Below are positions 40,277 to 52,691 of a stretch of 64,000 bases of DNA, piece by piece. Position numbers and translations under genes: made by a program. The stretch comes from Gracilaria gracilis (taxonomy: Eukaryota; Rhodophyta; Florideophyceae; Gracilariales; Gracilariaceae), in the NCBI GenBank assembly GCA_030374805.1, contig JARGSG010000218.1:434001-498000 (forward strand), in the 5' to 3' direction. Within the stretch, counting starts at the first letter, position 1. Each line of letters begins with the position of its first letter. The notes under the pieces were generated by a model that saw only the letters and a program-made list of their open reading frames with translations, was not told the origin of the DNA and made no database searches.

Positions 40277-42217
40277 CTTGTCTGGAGCACCAAGAATGAT
40301 GCCACTTATGCCATAGGACAGGCATTGGGTATCAAATACCTAAATTTACAACTATGCTCGAGAATAACAACAGAATTTTAAATATACTTAATAAAATTTC
40401 TCCTAAATACTTTCAATTCCGTGTTTTCACGAGCCCCGCCAAACGTCTTGCGGTTTTGATGTATTGGTTATATTTTGGAAACTGTGTAACAGATGTTTAG
40501 ATCTTCTGGGTTTAACTTGTTTTTATTAGTATGACAGTCGACAGCTATTTATCTATGCGACCGAAAGCATGCACCTTCTTTTGGAATTGCTATCGACAGC
40601 ATACACTTAGAGAAGTGCGGTTCTGTAATAGACGAAAATTTGTGCTGTTGGCAGATGTTGAGAGTGTGTGGAACAAGGTGTGCGTCTGAGAAACACTATA
40701 GCTTTTGTAACCTACAAAGCTTGCATCTAAATAAAGCAAAGCATAACAGAAACGTGCCGACCGTCGCGATCGGCCGCGGTTCGTAGCGCCGGTAGATGAA
40801 CATATACCAGCTGCAACCGTCGCCCAACAGCAGCCCCAAGCCCTCGACAGACGACGCAGCGCGTATTTATTTATGTTTATGAACGTAAGAGTATTGTTGA
40901 AAGTTCAATTCGTGTCACGAGAGAGCATAGCGCCAATAGCTCAACCGTTTTTAACAGTTCTCTACTCCGTTTTTCAGTTTGGATATATCACACAACCTGA
41001 CATTCACAAGAACTATCCCCAAGGATCATCTCCAGATATCCCGTTGACAACCCAAGACACCGAATCAATGGTTTGGATGATCGTTTACTGCTGCATTTGA
41101 TTGACTGCTGCACTTGACAGAATCGAAGCCCACGGTCAGATATGTAAAAGAAGCCGAGATTACAGCTGCGGTAAAGCATACCACCATCTGCTGTGCCGAG
41201 CCACAGCCGGTGGCGTTGCGAGTGGCCGCGCTCCATTTTGATCGAGCCCCATGGACTGAGCGGCGACGCCGGATGCGGCACAAAAGTGGAGTGCTCCAAA
41301 CTACGCAAGTGCCAGCTGCCATCGCGAAGCCAAATGACGGCGCTCGCGCAGACCCAGCGAGACGATCCGTGGACCACTAGACCTACCTCACCATTTGTAT
41401 GTTTCTCGTCACATACCAACAAACCGATGAACTACAAAGGTTTCGAGAAACAAACGACTTTTCTACAGTTCTTTTGTAATACAGAGAAAGAGAATTAAAA
41501 CATAGTAATGTGTTTTGTGTTTAGAACGGCATACAAATTAATATATAAATAATACCTTCAAGAGAAGGGTGCCTTGTAATGTAGAAGACTTTGTAGTACT
41601 GAAACAAATTTTCACACGTCATACATAATGCTGTGTATGATTCCCAGTCTATAGATTGAATAGACAAATCTCAAGTACCACAGAGAAATTAACATTTTTG
41701 AGACGGGAAGCTAATGTCTATCTCAATAGACATACCTGTAAGTAAGCTGTCAATATGATTGGGTAAAACACTGTATGACACTATAGCGATTGGCTTGCTT
41801 CTAGTTTGCCAAGTGTAAATTTTGCTTTCGTCGAGTAGGATAGACATAAGAAAGTGTGGATTGCGACGTTTTATTGAAACACTCAGCCCCACGTGTACAA
41901 GTTGTTCTACAACTACATCATGAAGCATTCTGTTTGAGGTTTTTCCTCAACATCTGATTGGCTCTTCTTATGTGTAGCTCAGTAGACATAGTTAACAAAT
42001 TACTCACTGAGTAATTTTTTTTTACTTTATATTTTACAGAATAGACGACGAATAAATTCCATAAATCTTTAAGTTTTTGACGAGATACAGACAAATGCTG
42101 AGGTAGGTGTATTACCGACGCTGGGAATACCTGGTGACATGCTTCTTAGAATCGGAGAAGCAGAACAACAAATAGAACAAAAAAGCACACATGTGTGGCA
42201 CATATATACACAAAATA

Positions 42218-43567
42218 TTAAGCGTCAACCGGCATATCGGCGCTCGACATGAAGCCAGCCGCCTTCACCGTCCTCCTGCGTCGAAGCCACACCGACGCCA
42301 GCACGGCCATGGCACCAACGACCAACACGCCAATGACAATGCCCGCAATGGTGCCGCCAGAAACACCACCGTCGTTCTCGCCGGCACTGCCATCAGTAGT
42401 GGCGGCGGCGTTTTGCTTCGATGGTCTAGTAGTTCCTTCAATAACCTTAACGCTCTCGCCGCTGTCGATGCACTGCGCGGTCGGCAGCTCGCCCTCGCTG
42501 CTTTGATAGCGACCCACATCCTCGCACCTGAAGCCGAGGCAGTTGTACACGCTTTGCAGCTGCCTGCTGACGTCCTCCACGGAGCCGGGCATAGGACTTT
42601 CAAGTTCTGGTTTGAAGTTCTCCTCCAGCGTTTTGGACACGCCTTGGTCACAGTTCGCAATGAGCGGCTGAACCGCCCGAACGAATGCCCAGCCCTCTCC
42701 GTGCGAATTGACATTCTGGGTCGTCTTTCCAAGAACGATGTAGCGCATGATGCTCTGTACAACCGGAATGGTCATCAGTTGAACAATTTCGTTCTTGGTT
42801 TGGACGGCTTCCTGACAGGCTCTGTTCCGCAACTGCTGCTGGCCCTGTGTGAACAACCGGAGCACTTCGTTGTTAGTGATGGACGAGCCGGTACTTCCTT
42901 CAACGGTATCAAAGTTGACGGCGCGCTTCTGCGCAAGCGTATAGATAAGGGTTCCGGATGCACCCTGCGAATCGTCATCCGCCAACACGATACTGCCCGT
43001 GTAAAACGCAACAGCCTCGTCCCAGGCCTCGACGGCAGGGTCATCGTTTTCGGTGGGAGTGCCGGCCTCGCAGTCATTGATAGCGTCTTCCATCTCGTGA
43101 ATGATGTACATCCACACATTCTGGTACTGCGAGCCCTTTTTGGCGCACTGGGAGCGGAATTTGTCTTCGGTTCCGGAAAACCTGCCCGTACCCTTAAGAG
43201 CGCCTTGCACAAAGTTATCGGCATATGTATCGGAGCCATAAAAGTCGACAAACAGTTCGTAAAAACCCTCTCCACGAAGCTTTGTACCCGCCTCTGTCGA
43301 AAAGCCGCGCAGCGTGCGTTTGGAACTGGACTTCTCGGAGTTGGCACCGGCCTGATAAATGGTCTCTGCACCGGAGTAATCGGGTGTGGCCTCGTCGAGT
43401 TCTTCTTCCAATTCCCGTTGGTCCAGGTCGATCTCGGAGTGTTCCGTGACGTCTGTGCGAAATGTATAGGGGCCGATCGTGGTACCGTTCAGCGCGAAGG
43501 AGATCTTCAGGATCGATAGCAGCGCAACGAGCAGCAGCGCCCTGTGCGCGCGAGAGCGAGGGTTCAT
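42218..43567 (-). CDS. FEA1/H43-like type I membrane protein
   Basis: 449 aa from the ATG at 43565-43567, chosen because it begins a clear signal peptide (ALLLVALLSILKISFA); the frame runs upstream through a GC-rich leader without sense. The ectodomain has motifs I associate with the FEA1-like family of algal secreted proteins: YADNFVQGAL, NVWMYIIHEMEDAINDCE, WDEAVAFYTGSIV, LIYTLAQKRAVNF, and a C-terminal VYNCLGFRCEDVG. Chlamydomonas FEA1/H43 is a periplasmic protein induced by iron lack or high CO2. The present protein adds a Gly-rich linker and one membrane segment near residues 405-430 (GGTIAGIVIGVLVVGAMAVL), followed by RRRR, so it is membrane-anchored. The acidic and His residues in HEMED could bind metal. 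A plus-strand frame across it (42191-43519) is a shadow. An 18-kb nested LTR insertion lies about 370 bp upstream of the start. Confidence 0.7.
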   Translation of the reverse strand: MNPRSRAHRALLLVALLSILKISFALNGTTIGPYTFRTDVTEHSEIDLDQRELEEELDEATPDYSGAETIYQAGANSEKSSSKRTLRGFSTEAGTKLRGEGFYELFVDFYGSDTYADNFVQGALKGTGRFSGTEDKFRSQCAKKGSQYQNVWMYIIHEMEDAINDCEAGTPTENDDPAVEAWDEAVAFYTGSIVLADDDSQGASGTLIYTLAQKRAVNFDTVEGSTGSSITNNEVLRLFTQGQQQLRNRACQEAVQTKNEIVQLMTIPVVQSIMRYIVLGKTTQNVNSHGEGWAFVRAVQPLIANCDQGVSKTLEENFKPELESPMPGSVEDVSRQLQSVYNCLGFRCEDVGRYQSSEGELPTAQCIDSGESVKVIEGTTRPSKQNAAATTDGSAGENDGGVSGGTIAGIVIGVLVVGAMAVLASVWLRRRRTVKAAGFMSSADMPVDA

Positions 43568-43599
43568 GGTTGGGACAAGGGTGCGGGACGGGTGAGGCG

Positions 43600-43725
43600 G
43601 CGCGCGCGCGCGAGGGGCAGGCGGGCAGGCGGGCAGGCGGGCTGGTGTCGGGGAAGCGGAAGAACGGAAGAGGATGGGAAGAACGGAAGAGGATGGGAAG
43701 AACGTCGCAAGATGGACAGAGGAAC
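43600..43725. repeat. Simple repeats in the 5' leader
   Basis: An alternating CG run near 43600-43610, a GGCAGGCG(G) array near 43616-43645, and a tandem GGAAGAACGGAAGAGGATG repeat near 43660-43705. All lie between the TATA candidate and the ATG of the FEA1-like gene. Confidence 0.75.
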
Positions 43726-43767
43726 AGGATGAGGTGAGTGGGGGATCAATCAGCAGTGTGCGACGAG

Positions 43768-43776
43768 GTATATACA
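43768..43776 (-). promoter_or_regulatory. TATA box candidate for the FEA1-like gene
   Basis: GTATATACC on the minus strand, about 200 bp before the ATG and about 160 bp from the copia insertion point. Confidence 0.35.
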
Positions 43777-43935
43777 GTAAGACATACAGAATTGAGCACC
43801 AAGGCGATATCGCACAAATTGGTGAGCCAGCAGCGTAGCGAGGGAAGCTGCGCTGGGGCGCACAAGCGCGTTCGTGGTGGTGAGCGATCAAGGGCGGCTG
43901 ACGGTCATACAGCGCGTGCAGCATTGTGGTCCACT

Positions 43936-44162
43936 TGTTGCTGGAACAGCGAGAGCGGTTCTGAGTTGTAATTGATAACTTAGGTATGAAACATGTAAAA
44001 ACGGGTGACTCATGTCTTTACTGAGTGAATGCGAAAGCGTGCGGGTCCTTAAGGGAGCACCGCAACACTGGCCTCAGGGCCCCAAGGTCCGGATTGCATA
44101 AGACCGATTATGCAAACGCTTGGTACGAAGCATATGCGTCGAGCTTGCTCGCTCGATCAACA
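43936..44162 (-). repeat. 3' LTR of copia 2
   Basis: 227 bp; on the minus strand it is preceded by a purine-rich AGAGAGAGTGAA tract, the likely plus-strand primer site. Confidence 0.85.
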
Positions 44163-44253
44163 TTCACTCTCTCTACTCAGAGTGCTCGATCGAACGCTCG
44201 TTTGTGATAAGGTGCTCGCACGCGAAGATTACGCTTTCGTTGTTGCGCACGAC

Positions 44254-45576
44254 TTACTGCTCGACAGGATGTAGGATCCTGCCGGCAGTCATCATGACCT
44301 CGAGCGCAGCGCAGCTTTTCATGCGAGTAAGTCCATCGGCGGGGTTGTGAACCCCGAGAATATGGCCGATGTCAGTGATTTCCTCTTTCGCGTAAGCGTC
44401 GCGGGCGGTGTGCAGATCGATCATGAGCCTCTTCTCGGCGGTAGGTTTTCCTTTCGTAATAGTATCGAAGATACTCTTAGAGTCCGTTATGATGCATAGT
44501 TTTACTTTCCTGCCTAGTACGGTTTCTAGGTCCGTCTTCAACGCAAAGCCAGCGTCGTAGCCATCAACAAATGCGCACACCTCGGCGGCGAGTACGGAAC
44601 GTAAGACTCTGCGGGACTTGTAGCTTCGGAAGTGTATTATGTTGGCAACTCCTTCCTCATCAGCCACAGTTACAAGGAAGCCGAGCTGCGATGACGCGTT
44701 TTCGTTGCATGCGAACGATGCGTCGCAGTAGACGCGAACGTACGCAGTGCGCTTGTTGACTTCCAGGATCTTGAGTCCCGTTTCGGGGTGCGCTCGTAAA
44801 CGTGAGATGAGGTGGTTGAGCTGGCGAACGTGTTCCATCTTGAACATCGGGGAGGGGACTTGAGCCAATTGGGCGGTTCCACACATAATGTCGGGGCGTG
44901 TGTGTACTACCCAGTTCGTTCGCATTAGCATTGACTTGAATTGGTGGAAGCTAACATCGAGGAGGAGCGGTTCGAGACGGAATATTTGCTCGTTCTGGGT
45001 GAGAATGAATCCGTTTTCCCACAGTTCGATTTTGATTCCGGCGAATTCAAGGCAGTTGAACTTCGGCTCCTTCGCGTCAAACTCCTCGGCTATCTTCGCA
45101 TTGGTGTTGAGAAATTCATCCTTTCCTGCTTGGATGGTGTCGTCGGTGTAGACACCAATTAGGCCTTTGAGTTGTTTCTCATCGTTGTGGCGATAGAAGA
45201 ACACGCGGTCAGATGTTAGTGGAGTCATCTGAAGGTCCTCTTTGATATAGCTGAGGAAAGTGAAGCCCCATAAGTCTCCGGCCTCGGTCATTCCGTAAAT
45301 TGGACGTTTGAGCTTGAGAAGCTGATCGCTGCGAAGTCTGAGTTCGGGGACGGGTCGTAGGTATACGTTGCGAGAGATAGGGACTCGTGACTGAATATAG
45401 GCCTGCTTGATGTCAGTAGACCAAACTTTGAAGTTGTGGGTGAGTGCCAGTGACAGAATTAGGCGGATGGACTGCATTTGTAGCGTTCGGGCTTCATGCA
45501 CAATGCGATTCTTCTCTGGATCCTTATAACCTTGCGCGATCATTCGTGCTTTGTAAATCGGCGTTTCCGTTTCCAC
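44254..45576 (-). pseudogene. copia 2 reverse transcriptase-RNase H region (fossil)
   Basis: Copia RT motifs (KVWSTDIKQAYIQS, YGMTEAGDLWG, GVYTDDTIQAG) and a copia RNase H (YCDASFACNENASSQLGFLV, TDSKSIFDTI, VHNPADGLTR). Part of the element split by the nested insertion. Confidence 0.8.
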
Positions 45577-45594
45577 GTTGTTAATGGCTAGAAC

Positions 45595-46863
45595 TCACCT
45601 CGTGCCAAGTATGTTAGGTGGATTATCGGCAGTGGTGGTGTGTCCATCCTGGGTGGAACATTCGGCATTGGCCTTATCTACAGTAACGATATCCCACAAT
45701 TTGCGTCTTGTTAACCCTTCCAGTTCCTTCCGTTTGGTATCGCGCCATTGTGGTAAGTCGAATCGGCGCTCCCTTTTCTGGAGGATCTCCGTCACATATG
45801 TCCGGTGTGGCTCTTCGTGAGTGGCGTGGTGATGATCTTTGCATCCTGGTTGTTCAACTAGTTGATGCGCTTGGTGGCTTGGGAAGGTTGTGTCAGGGAG
45901 ACACTGGGTGAGATTGTACTGAACGCATTTGCCGTTTTGGTTGACAAAGACTTGCTTTCCTTCGACTTTCAGTACCTTGAATGGTCCTACGAATCGACCT
46001 CGTTTCCTTACGGAGTCTTCTTCGCGGTATATACGAACTGAGTGTCCTTGTTCGATCGTATATGACGCAGCTTGTGGGAGGCGGGAACGAAGTGCTTGCT
46101 GAATTCGGAGTTCTGCGATGATTCCCTGGTACTTGCTTCTAGCCATTTCGAGGGCTTTGAACCTTTCGCGGTTCGTAGGGATGTTGGAAAATATGCCGGG
46201 AAGTCGCGGGAGTACTCCGAATACGAGGAGTGACGGTACGAGTCCGTTTGGACCCATGGTGTCATTCATTGTTTTGACGGTTAGTCTTAGTTTGATCTCT
46301 TTGTCCAAGGTTGGATACTCCAGTGAGATCTTGTTGAAGATCCGTCTTAGGGGCTGGTGGTATCGTTCTCCTAGTCCTAGTGAGTTGTGGGATTGGACTC
46401 CGGTTGAAACGAGATCTATTCCAAGTTCTATTGTAAGTTCCTTCCATAGCGTTGAATTAAATACGGACCCTTGTTCCACGCGTTGTTTGTTGGGGGTTCC
46501 AATGTATACTGTTACCCAGCATTTTAGGAATGCTCCCCAGACAGCTTCGGTTGATTCAGCGTTTAGGAAGGCGGCGTTGGAGAAGCCAGTCTCAAGGTCC
46601 ACGATATGGACCACTGGGTACTTCTTTCCTTTGTCTTTCAAGTACATGAGATCGAGTGATATCTCATTGTTGAAGACAACCCTTTCGGGAGGTATGGAAG
46701 CCTTGAATCGAAGCGGTCGGTCTTTGAATGTTTGACAGGTTTGACACGCTTGGTAGATATCGTCTAAGAGCTTACGCGTAGCAGGGGATGTGCGGTCAAC
46801 CTTCTGTCTAAGGAGTAAGTTGAGGAGCTTCTGGGTAGATGGATGATAAAACGCGTAATGCAT
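45595..46863 (-). pseudogene. copia 2 integrase region (fossil)
   Basis: Zinc domain remnants (HYAFYHPSTQKL, CQTCQTFKD), a rve core (ISLDLMYLKDKGKKYPVVHI, VEQGSVFNS, NSLGLGERYHQPLRRI) and a C-terminal domain. Confidence 0.8.
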
Positions 46864-46932
46864 TTTCCGGAGTTCTTGTACATTGTACGGGCTATGGGTG
46901 TTGACGAGGATCGATGCATGGTTTGACGGGTT

Positions 46933-47616
46933 TCACCGGTAGAATAGATGGCCGTGCATTTCATGCACGCGGGATATCCAATTATGTTTCTTGGAGAAGT
47001 AGAAACCGTCTCCCATGTCCAAAACCATTAGGTGTTTCTTGCCGAAGTCGTATCCGAGGAGGAGGGGTATCTCGGCATCTACAACGTCTACAGTGATTGT
47101 AATGGTGTGGTTATTGGGAAAAGGAATTGGGATCGTGACGGTTCCCATCGCTGCTTTTGTGGCAGGCCCAAACCTGTATGTGGTTTTGGTTACTCCCAGG
47201 TTGGTTTCTGTCTTATCACCTGACGCTTGTAAGAAGTTGCGGGCTTCTATGTGACCGACGACGGAGCGCGTTGCACCTGAATCGATGCATGCTCCAGCGA
47301 ATGCCTGTTGACTTGTGTCAGAGTGACGCCCATAGTACAGATGGAAGTCAGATTGTTCCTGGGTGAGGTCCACAATCGTTGGTGCTTCAGGTCCTTGGTT
47401 AACTTCCGGGGTGATGAAGTTGACATGGGTCGTTTGATGCCTACATTGCGGTTGGGTGCTTGGGAGAGGAGACGGTGGGTGATCTGTCGATAGATCTGCA
47501 GTTGGGGAGTATTGGTGGGCAGGAATGGCAGTTATTGTATCGTCGGGAGGCTCGACTAGTGATACAATATTGATTTCGGGGTTTCGCCTTGTTTTGGAGA
47601 GTTGCCGGCGGCTCAA
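46933..47616 (-). pseudogene. copia 2 protease region (fossil)
   Basis: Retropepsin-like motif ACIDSGATRSVVGH and a later IPLLLGYDFG. Confidence 0.75.
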
Positions 47617-49221
47617 TCCTCCTCCAAAAAATCCTGATCTCCTGAGGACATCTCGGCATGGGCGCTCTTGTTGCTTGTGAGCAAGGTCTGGAGCTCCTGG
47701 TATGCACTCTTGTCTTCTTGATCTGCTGGGTTATCGCGCTTGTCCGATTCTGCCGAGTTGTTACCGTTACCTGCGATGGCAAGGAGAGTTTCGAATGTGG
47801 AGTTGTTGGTCGTTCCTTCTTCAAACTCCGTGCTCTCGAGCTCCACAATGAGGGCTCGAACCGTTTCGTTGAAGTCTTCGACTTCATCTTTCGATTGTGC
47901 CTGGGTTATCAGTGTGTTGTACACTTTCTTGGCCTTCTTGCGTTTCGGCCAGTTACGCATTAAATGGTCTAGGGCACCACAGATGTAACATGCGAGATCT
48001 TTCTTGTTGAAATTGCGGTTGCGCAGCCATGGTTTGCTTCGGCTATTGATTGGTTTTCCGTAGCGAGGGTTCGCGTACAGGACTTCCTCATCCGTTGATA
48101 GCTGTGGTCGTTCTGTCTTGAACGGATCGTCAATCTTTGAGCTTTTGTATAGGCTGGACTCGTTGTTGGAGTCTTCCAACCACTTACAATGTTTGGTTAC
48201 GCGGTATGCGAGCTGTTTGTTGAGCTGTGTGTACGTCTCAATCTGATCAGGGGGTCCTTCCATTGTTGGTCGTGCCCAAGCCTCTCCACGGACGGCGTTG
48301 AACAAGAACTCGCGCTTGTTATGATCATCGCGGAAATGCGGGGGTATATGGATTGCCTTCTTGTCAATGTCGACAATCATGGCATTGAACGCTTCCTGAA
48401 CTGTGCGTTTGCCGTCAAGGTATTGCTTGATATGTATATCGCGGAGCTGATCGAGAACCCTGATTTGGTGGGTCGAGTCATGATATTTCTCGGCCATTAG
48501 TTGTTTGGCGTGTTCATAGTTTTGGCATCTCTGAGCTACATATTCTGAGAAGTGTATCTCGGCTCCGTCATCTAGAGCAAGCGGGAGCGCGACTAAGGCT
48601 TCATCATCGTTGAGGAAGCATGTCAGAAATGCTGTTCGCTCGAACCTTCTGATGAAGTCTATCCACGATTCGGTTGATAAGCCTTTGAAGCGCTTATCCT
48701 TGAAGACTTGGGTCACGGTTGTCATGCCCTTCTGGATTCGTTTCATGAGTTTCTCATCATGATCGGAATTTCGGACACTAGAGCTCGCAATTTGTCGAAG
48801 ACGGTTTGTCATTCGGTTGTAGCCCGATGTGTTGCTTCGATAAGAGGGTTCCTCATGCGGTGTTATTGACGGAAACTGCTGCGGCGATGCTTGCCGGAAG
48901 TTCGGGCGAGTCGTTTCGTTTCTTGGTTCGGAGCCGAGCTTATTTGGGAGTGCGGTGTAGAATTTACAGCTATCTGATGCTCGAGCATTGGGACGGGCTG
49001 AGATTTCATCGCGGTGGCTCTGTGGGGGAGGAATTTGGGCGTTGATTAGCGGAGTCTCGGGGGAAACCTTCCGCTCGAGGAATCAGAAGCGTTTGTCATT
49101 ATCCTGGGCGAGCTTCCTCAGTTCCACTGTCTTCTGCTGCAATGCAGTGTCAAGCTTCTTATTGGACTCATGGAAGCGTTCGTCAATTGTTCTATTGACT
49201 TGTTCGATGATCGTATGCGAG
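47613..49221 (-). pseudogene. copia 2 gag region, 3' part (fossil)
   Basis: Capsid-like helical region (STESWIDFIRRFERTAFLTC) and a zinc-knuckle-like CYICGALDH. The N-terminal gag part lies beyond the nested element at 60753-61574. Confidence 0.7.
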
Positions 49222-49226
49222 GTTGT

Positions 49227-50066
49227 TGTAGTGCAACGCATTTCGCGGTTGGCGCTCGCTTTTGTGGAAGAAGTATATGGTACCTGCAGTGCAGGGAAGG
49301 TTGGACGCATCCCGCACGATGGCACAGCATTGCTGGCTGGGTGACACATGTGCATGGAGGTCTAAACCCATTCTTGGGAAGATTTGTATTGTATATTTGA
49401 TAGTTGTAGTGTGCACAGCATTGCTGGTCAGTCACACACGTGTGGGAAGTTTGCACCCATTGTTGGGGATTCTAGGTATTAATATTAGATATTTAGTTAC
49501 CACTGACAGTGGGCGGCTACACTACATAGTAGGTTGAGCTCAACCCAACTTTGGGGAAGTAAACGACTCAACCGAGTGTTCGGCTCTGATGTTTCACCCT
49601 TGGTGAGCAATATCCTCCTCGCGGAGAGTTGCCACTACTGTGTAGGTACCATCATCCGCCTCGCGGCATCTACAGCACCCTTACCGCATTCCGCGTGTTA
49701 TTCTGTGTGTTTCCTTTATTTGTTTTCGCACTGTTATACAGGTATCGCTACACTGCATACCGGTGTTGACCGTTCTTTGTCTCGCCCACTCGCGTGGTTC
49801 GCTACCGCTCTCCGCGTCTCGTGCCACTCTCGTGTGTGTGTTGGTTGTCCCGTCTGTGACGTCATCGCCGACTCTGTCGTGTTCCCCACCACTGTGCGGC
49901 TTCTTTGCCTTTACCGCTCTCTACGCGTGTCGTGACGGTGATCCCCGGTCTTACACCCGGCTAGCGCGATCACCCTGAGAGGGGCTCTATTGCTGTGACT
50001 ACCTCAGTTGAGGGAAGGCTTGAACACCCTTTGTGTGTCTTCTTCCTCCGCAGGGGTTGCACCACA
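49227..50066 (+). repeat. 5' LTR of chromovirus 2
   Basis: 840 bp, over 99 percent identical to 59908-60747. Confidence 0.9.
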
Positions 50067-50502
50067 ATTGGTCTCCCGACTTAGAAGTCGTGTTGTATCC
50101 AGCAAGCTGGTTTGGTGCACCTTCCGGTTTGCCGGTTCGTTTCGTGGTCGTGGAGGACATTTCGCAGTTTAATCTGGGATTCGCTACCGACTCTACGTCG
50201 TGTCAGTTTCGTTTTCCCAATTTGGGTTGTTGTTTGGACACGGTTCTTTACCGGTGGCACTACCTATTTCCGTAGTGTGAGATTTTCGTCGGTACGGTTG
50301 TTGTCACCCCGTTTGAGTTTTTGAACTCGTCCCAGCAATCTGGTGAAGCAACGTTGTCGGATCGTGACGTTCCCGTGGACACGGTTGTCTTTACCGCATT
50401 CGGTTTTTTTCGTCACTCGTGTGAGGATACTAAACTCATTCGAGGTTAATTTGCTGTTCGCTTGATTGTTCCCAGTTCTCTGGTCTCTTTTCGTCGTGGA
50501 CG

Positions 50503-52581
50503 ATGGTTTCTGGCAAGCGAGCGAGCCCCTCGAAGGCTCGCTCAGTTGGTTCAGAATTGCCCCCGCGTCCGCGGTCTGTTCCCGAGCCTCCGTCTGGAGC
50601 GCAGAAGAAACCTGGAAACCGGAAGCAATCTATAAAGTCGTCTGACTCCCCAGTGGCTGGACCCTCATCTGCTTCTTTGGAGGGTTCCACTCCCGCTGCT
50701 GCGGTGAAGGACGCGCTCGTCGTCGAGCTGGAGACTCAAGTGCGTACACTTGAGGCCCAGACGGGAGTCATGAGAAGCTCTCATGCTGCCCTTGCGACTG
50801 AGGTCGATACACTTCGAATGAAGGTAGACGCTGCCCTCATCGGAGGTGTATCTGACGATCTACGTATATTACGGAAAGATGTCAACACTCTCTTAGAGGT
50901 TTTTCAAGGTTACCCCGGTTTTACCGAGGAGGTCAACACGAAGATATTTCGGATTCTGGGCCGTCTTGAGACGTTGGAAGCTACTATCCGTGCTGACAAC
51001 GGCGCTTTTGACACACCCGCGGTGGACTCTCATCGCGCCAGAAACCGGAAATCCGGGAAGAATCGCTCTAAGAAGAGGTTAGTCGACGAGTATGATTCGG
51101 ATTCGTCCAGGTCTTCTGGTATCTCAAACCGCTCTGCGGGTTCTTCTTCGTCGGACTCATCAAATGATGGTGAACGTCGTGGTCGCACTGCGCGCTCTCG
51201 TCATTCTAGTTCCACCTCCGGTGTTGTTCGCACCCGTGAGAAGGGGAGGAAGCACTCAGGTTTGAGGGAGCTGAAGCTTACTAATCCCTTGTACAAAAGG
51301 TTGTTGTCTTACCGGTACTACCGTTTGGAAGATTCCAGTCTGGACCGTACGCCCCGTGGGACGGGAAAGATCAAGGACTGCATCAAGCGCATGTCCTTGA
51401 CGTTTCGTAACCAGTTCTTTACTGGGGAGGATCCCATCTTGGTGTTGGATTTTCTTTCACGCTTTGTCGCGGAAGCTGACATCCTCGGCATGAGTGAAGG
51501 GCAAGCTTATGTCGCATTACCGTATTTTCTACGTGGACTCGCTGAAGACCAATTCAACTCTGTAAGAGGTTCATCTCGAGCCTCCGAAGGAGGGGTTACC
51601 TGCTGGCCTGAGGCCGTGCAGTATCTACTTCGCTCGTACGCGACTGGTACCTCTATTGAGGAAGCAATCACCGCGTTGCGGGAAACGAAGCAACGCCCGA
51701 AGGAATCGGAAACCGAGTTTTCAGTCCGACTGAACAAGGCTTTCCACCGTTGTGGCAATGTTTATTCCGCTAATGAGCGTTGTACACTGTTTATCAACGG
51801 ATTGAATCCGGCTATTCGCACGCTAGTCTCCCAGCGACGGGAAGACAAGCAGAAGACCACCTATCTCGAGTTGGTTCAATACGCGAAAGCGAAAGGAGAC
51901 GCACTGCGTGCACGCTCCGGACACCGGGGTTCATCCAGGGCGCTTCACCTCGAAGGGGCGCCCTCATCGATCTCACTGCTACCGCAGGATTTTTTTGGCC
52001 TCGAAGTGGATAATTTGCATCTGGCACAGGGGAACCTGGATTTTATTCCGACTACGGAGTTGCCTTCAACTACTGAAGCCTCGTCGATGACGGATGATCC
52101 GCTGCTTTACGCAGATCGCCCCCGCGTTCGCGGACCGCAAGTACCCTATTCAGGGAGTCGTTACCAGCGACCTGGTTGGGTAGACCCGCGGACGGTGAGA
52201 GCAAAGGACCCACGAAGTGCCGGAAGACCCGGGTTGATTTGTTTTCTATGCTACGAACACGGGCATGTGGCACCGGATTGCCACCTCACCATGAGGGATA
52301 TGCCCACGGTCGTGGTGAATTTCGAAGCTCTGACCCCAGAAGAACAGGCGTCAGTGCCGATAACCGCGTATTTGCGTGCGAAGACAGACTTTCCGAAACG
52401 GATTTCTCCCGCAGATATCGCCGCGTTGCGACACTCTGGTTCTTCCCAGGTCAATGCTTCACCGGCTCAAGCCGTGGCGGCAACCGCTGCTGCGGGTAGT
52501 TCTGTTCCACAGAAGTCTGTGAAGATCCCTACCGCGCAGGACGCCGTTCCCGTTAGAACGGATGATACTCAGTTAAACTGA
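50503..52581 (+). CDS. gag of chromovirus 2
   Basis: 692 aa. A long basic, Ser-rich N-terminal region with a coiled coil (about residues 65-165), then the retrotransposon gag core (about 300-450: FFTGEDPILVLDFLSRFVAE, AYVALPYFLRGLAEDQF, ETEFSVRLNKAFHRCG). A canonical CCHC zinc knuckle is at about 579-592 (CFLCYEHGHVAPDC). It builds the particle and packages RNA. The frame looks whole. Confidence 0.9.
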   Translation: MVSGKRASPSKARSVGSELPPRPRSVPEPPSGAQKKPGNRKQSIKSSDSPVAGPSSASLEGSTPAAAVKDALVVELETQVRTLEAQTGVMRSSHAALATEVDTLRMKVDAALIGGVSDDLRILRKDVNTLLEVFQGYPGFTEEVNTKIFRILGRLETLEATIRADNGAFDTPAVDSHRARNRKSGKNRSKKRLVDEYDSDSSRSSGISNRSAGSSSSDSSNDGERRGRTARSRHSSSTSGVVRTREKGRKHSGLRELKLTNPLYKRLLSYRYYRLEDSSLDRTPRGTGKIKDCIKRMSLTFRNQFFTGEDPILVLDFLSRFVAEADILGMSEGQAYVALPYFLRGLAEDQFNSVRGSSRASEGGVTCWPEAVQYLLRSYATGTSIEEAITALRETKQRPKESETEFSVRLNKAFHRCGNVYSANERCTLFINGLNPAIRTLVSQRREDKQKTTYLELVQYAKAKGDALRARSGHRGSSRALHLEGAPSSISLLPQDFFGLEVDNLHLAQGNLDFIPTTELPSTTEASSMTDDPLLYADRPRVRGPQVPYSGSRYQRPGWVDPRTVRAKDPRSAGRPGLICFLCYEHGHVAPDCHLTMRDMPTVVVNFEALTPEEQASVPITAYLRAKTDFPKRISPADIAALRHSGSSQVNASPAQAVAATAAAGSSVPQKSVKIPTAQDAVPVRTDDTQLN

Positions 52582-52691
52582 GTACGGGAGTCTCCAATGG
52601 AGAGGCGCCCCAGTCGAGGTCTACGGCGCCCGAGGCGTCACCGCCTCGCTCCCAGGTCAAAATCCTCTCGAGGAAGCCGACCGTCCTAGAC

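Larger units (their letters stand above)
38126..42217. other. 4.1-kb intergenic stretch, mostly AT-rich
   Basis: No gene with recognisable domains. It holds the 5' flank of the galaxin-like gene, a 174-codon minus-strand frame at 39348-39872 without motifs, a short hairpin (40252-40276) and a GC-rich stop-free minus-strand stretch at about 40741-40862 that looks like a stray coding fragment (GDGCSWYMFIYRRYEPRP). The last 250 bp are probably 3' untranslated sequence of the FEA1-like gene. Confidence 0.4.

Noticed and set aside
42191-43519. Long plus-strand 442-codon frame
   Set aside because: Antisense shadow of the FEA1-like gene; no domain or signal, and the minus strand carries all the features.
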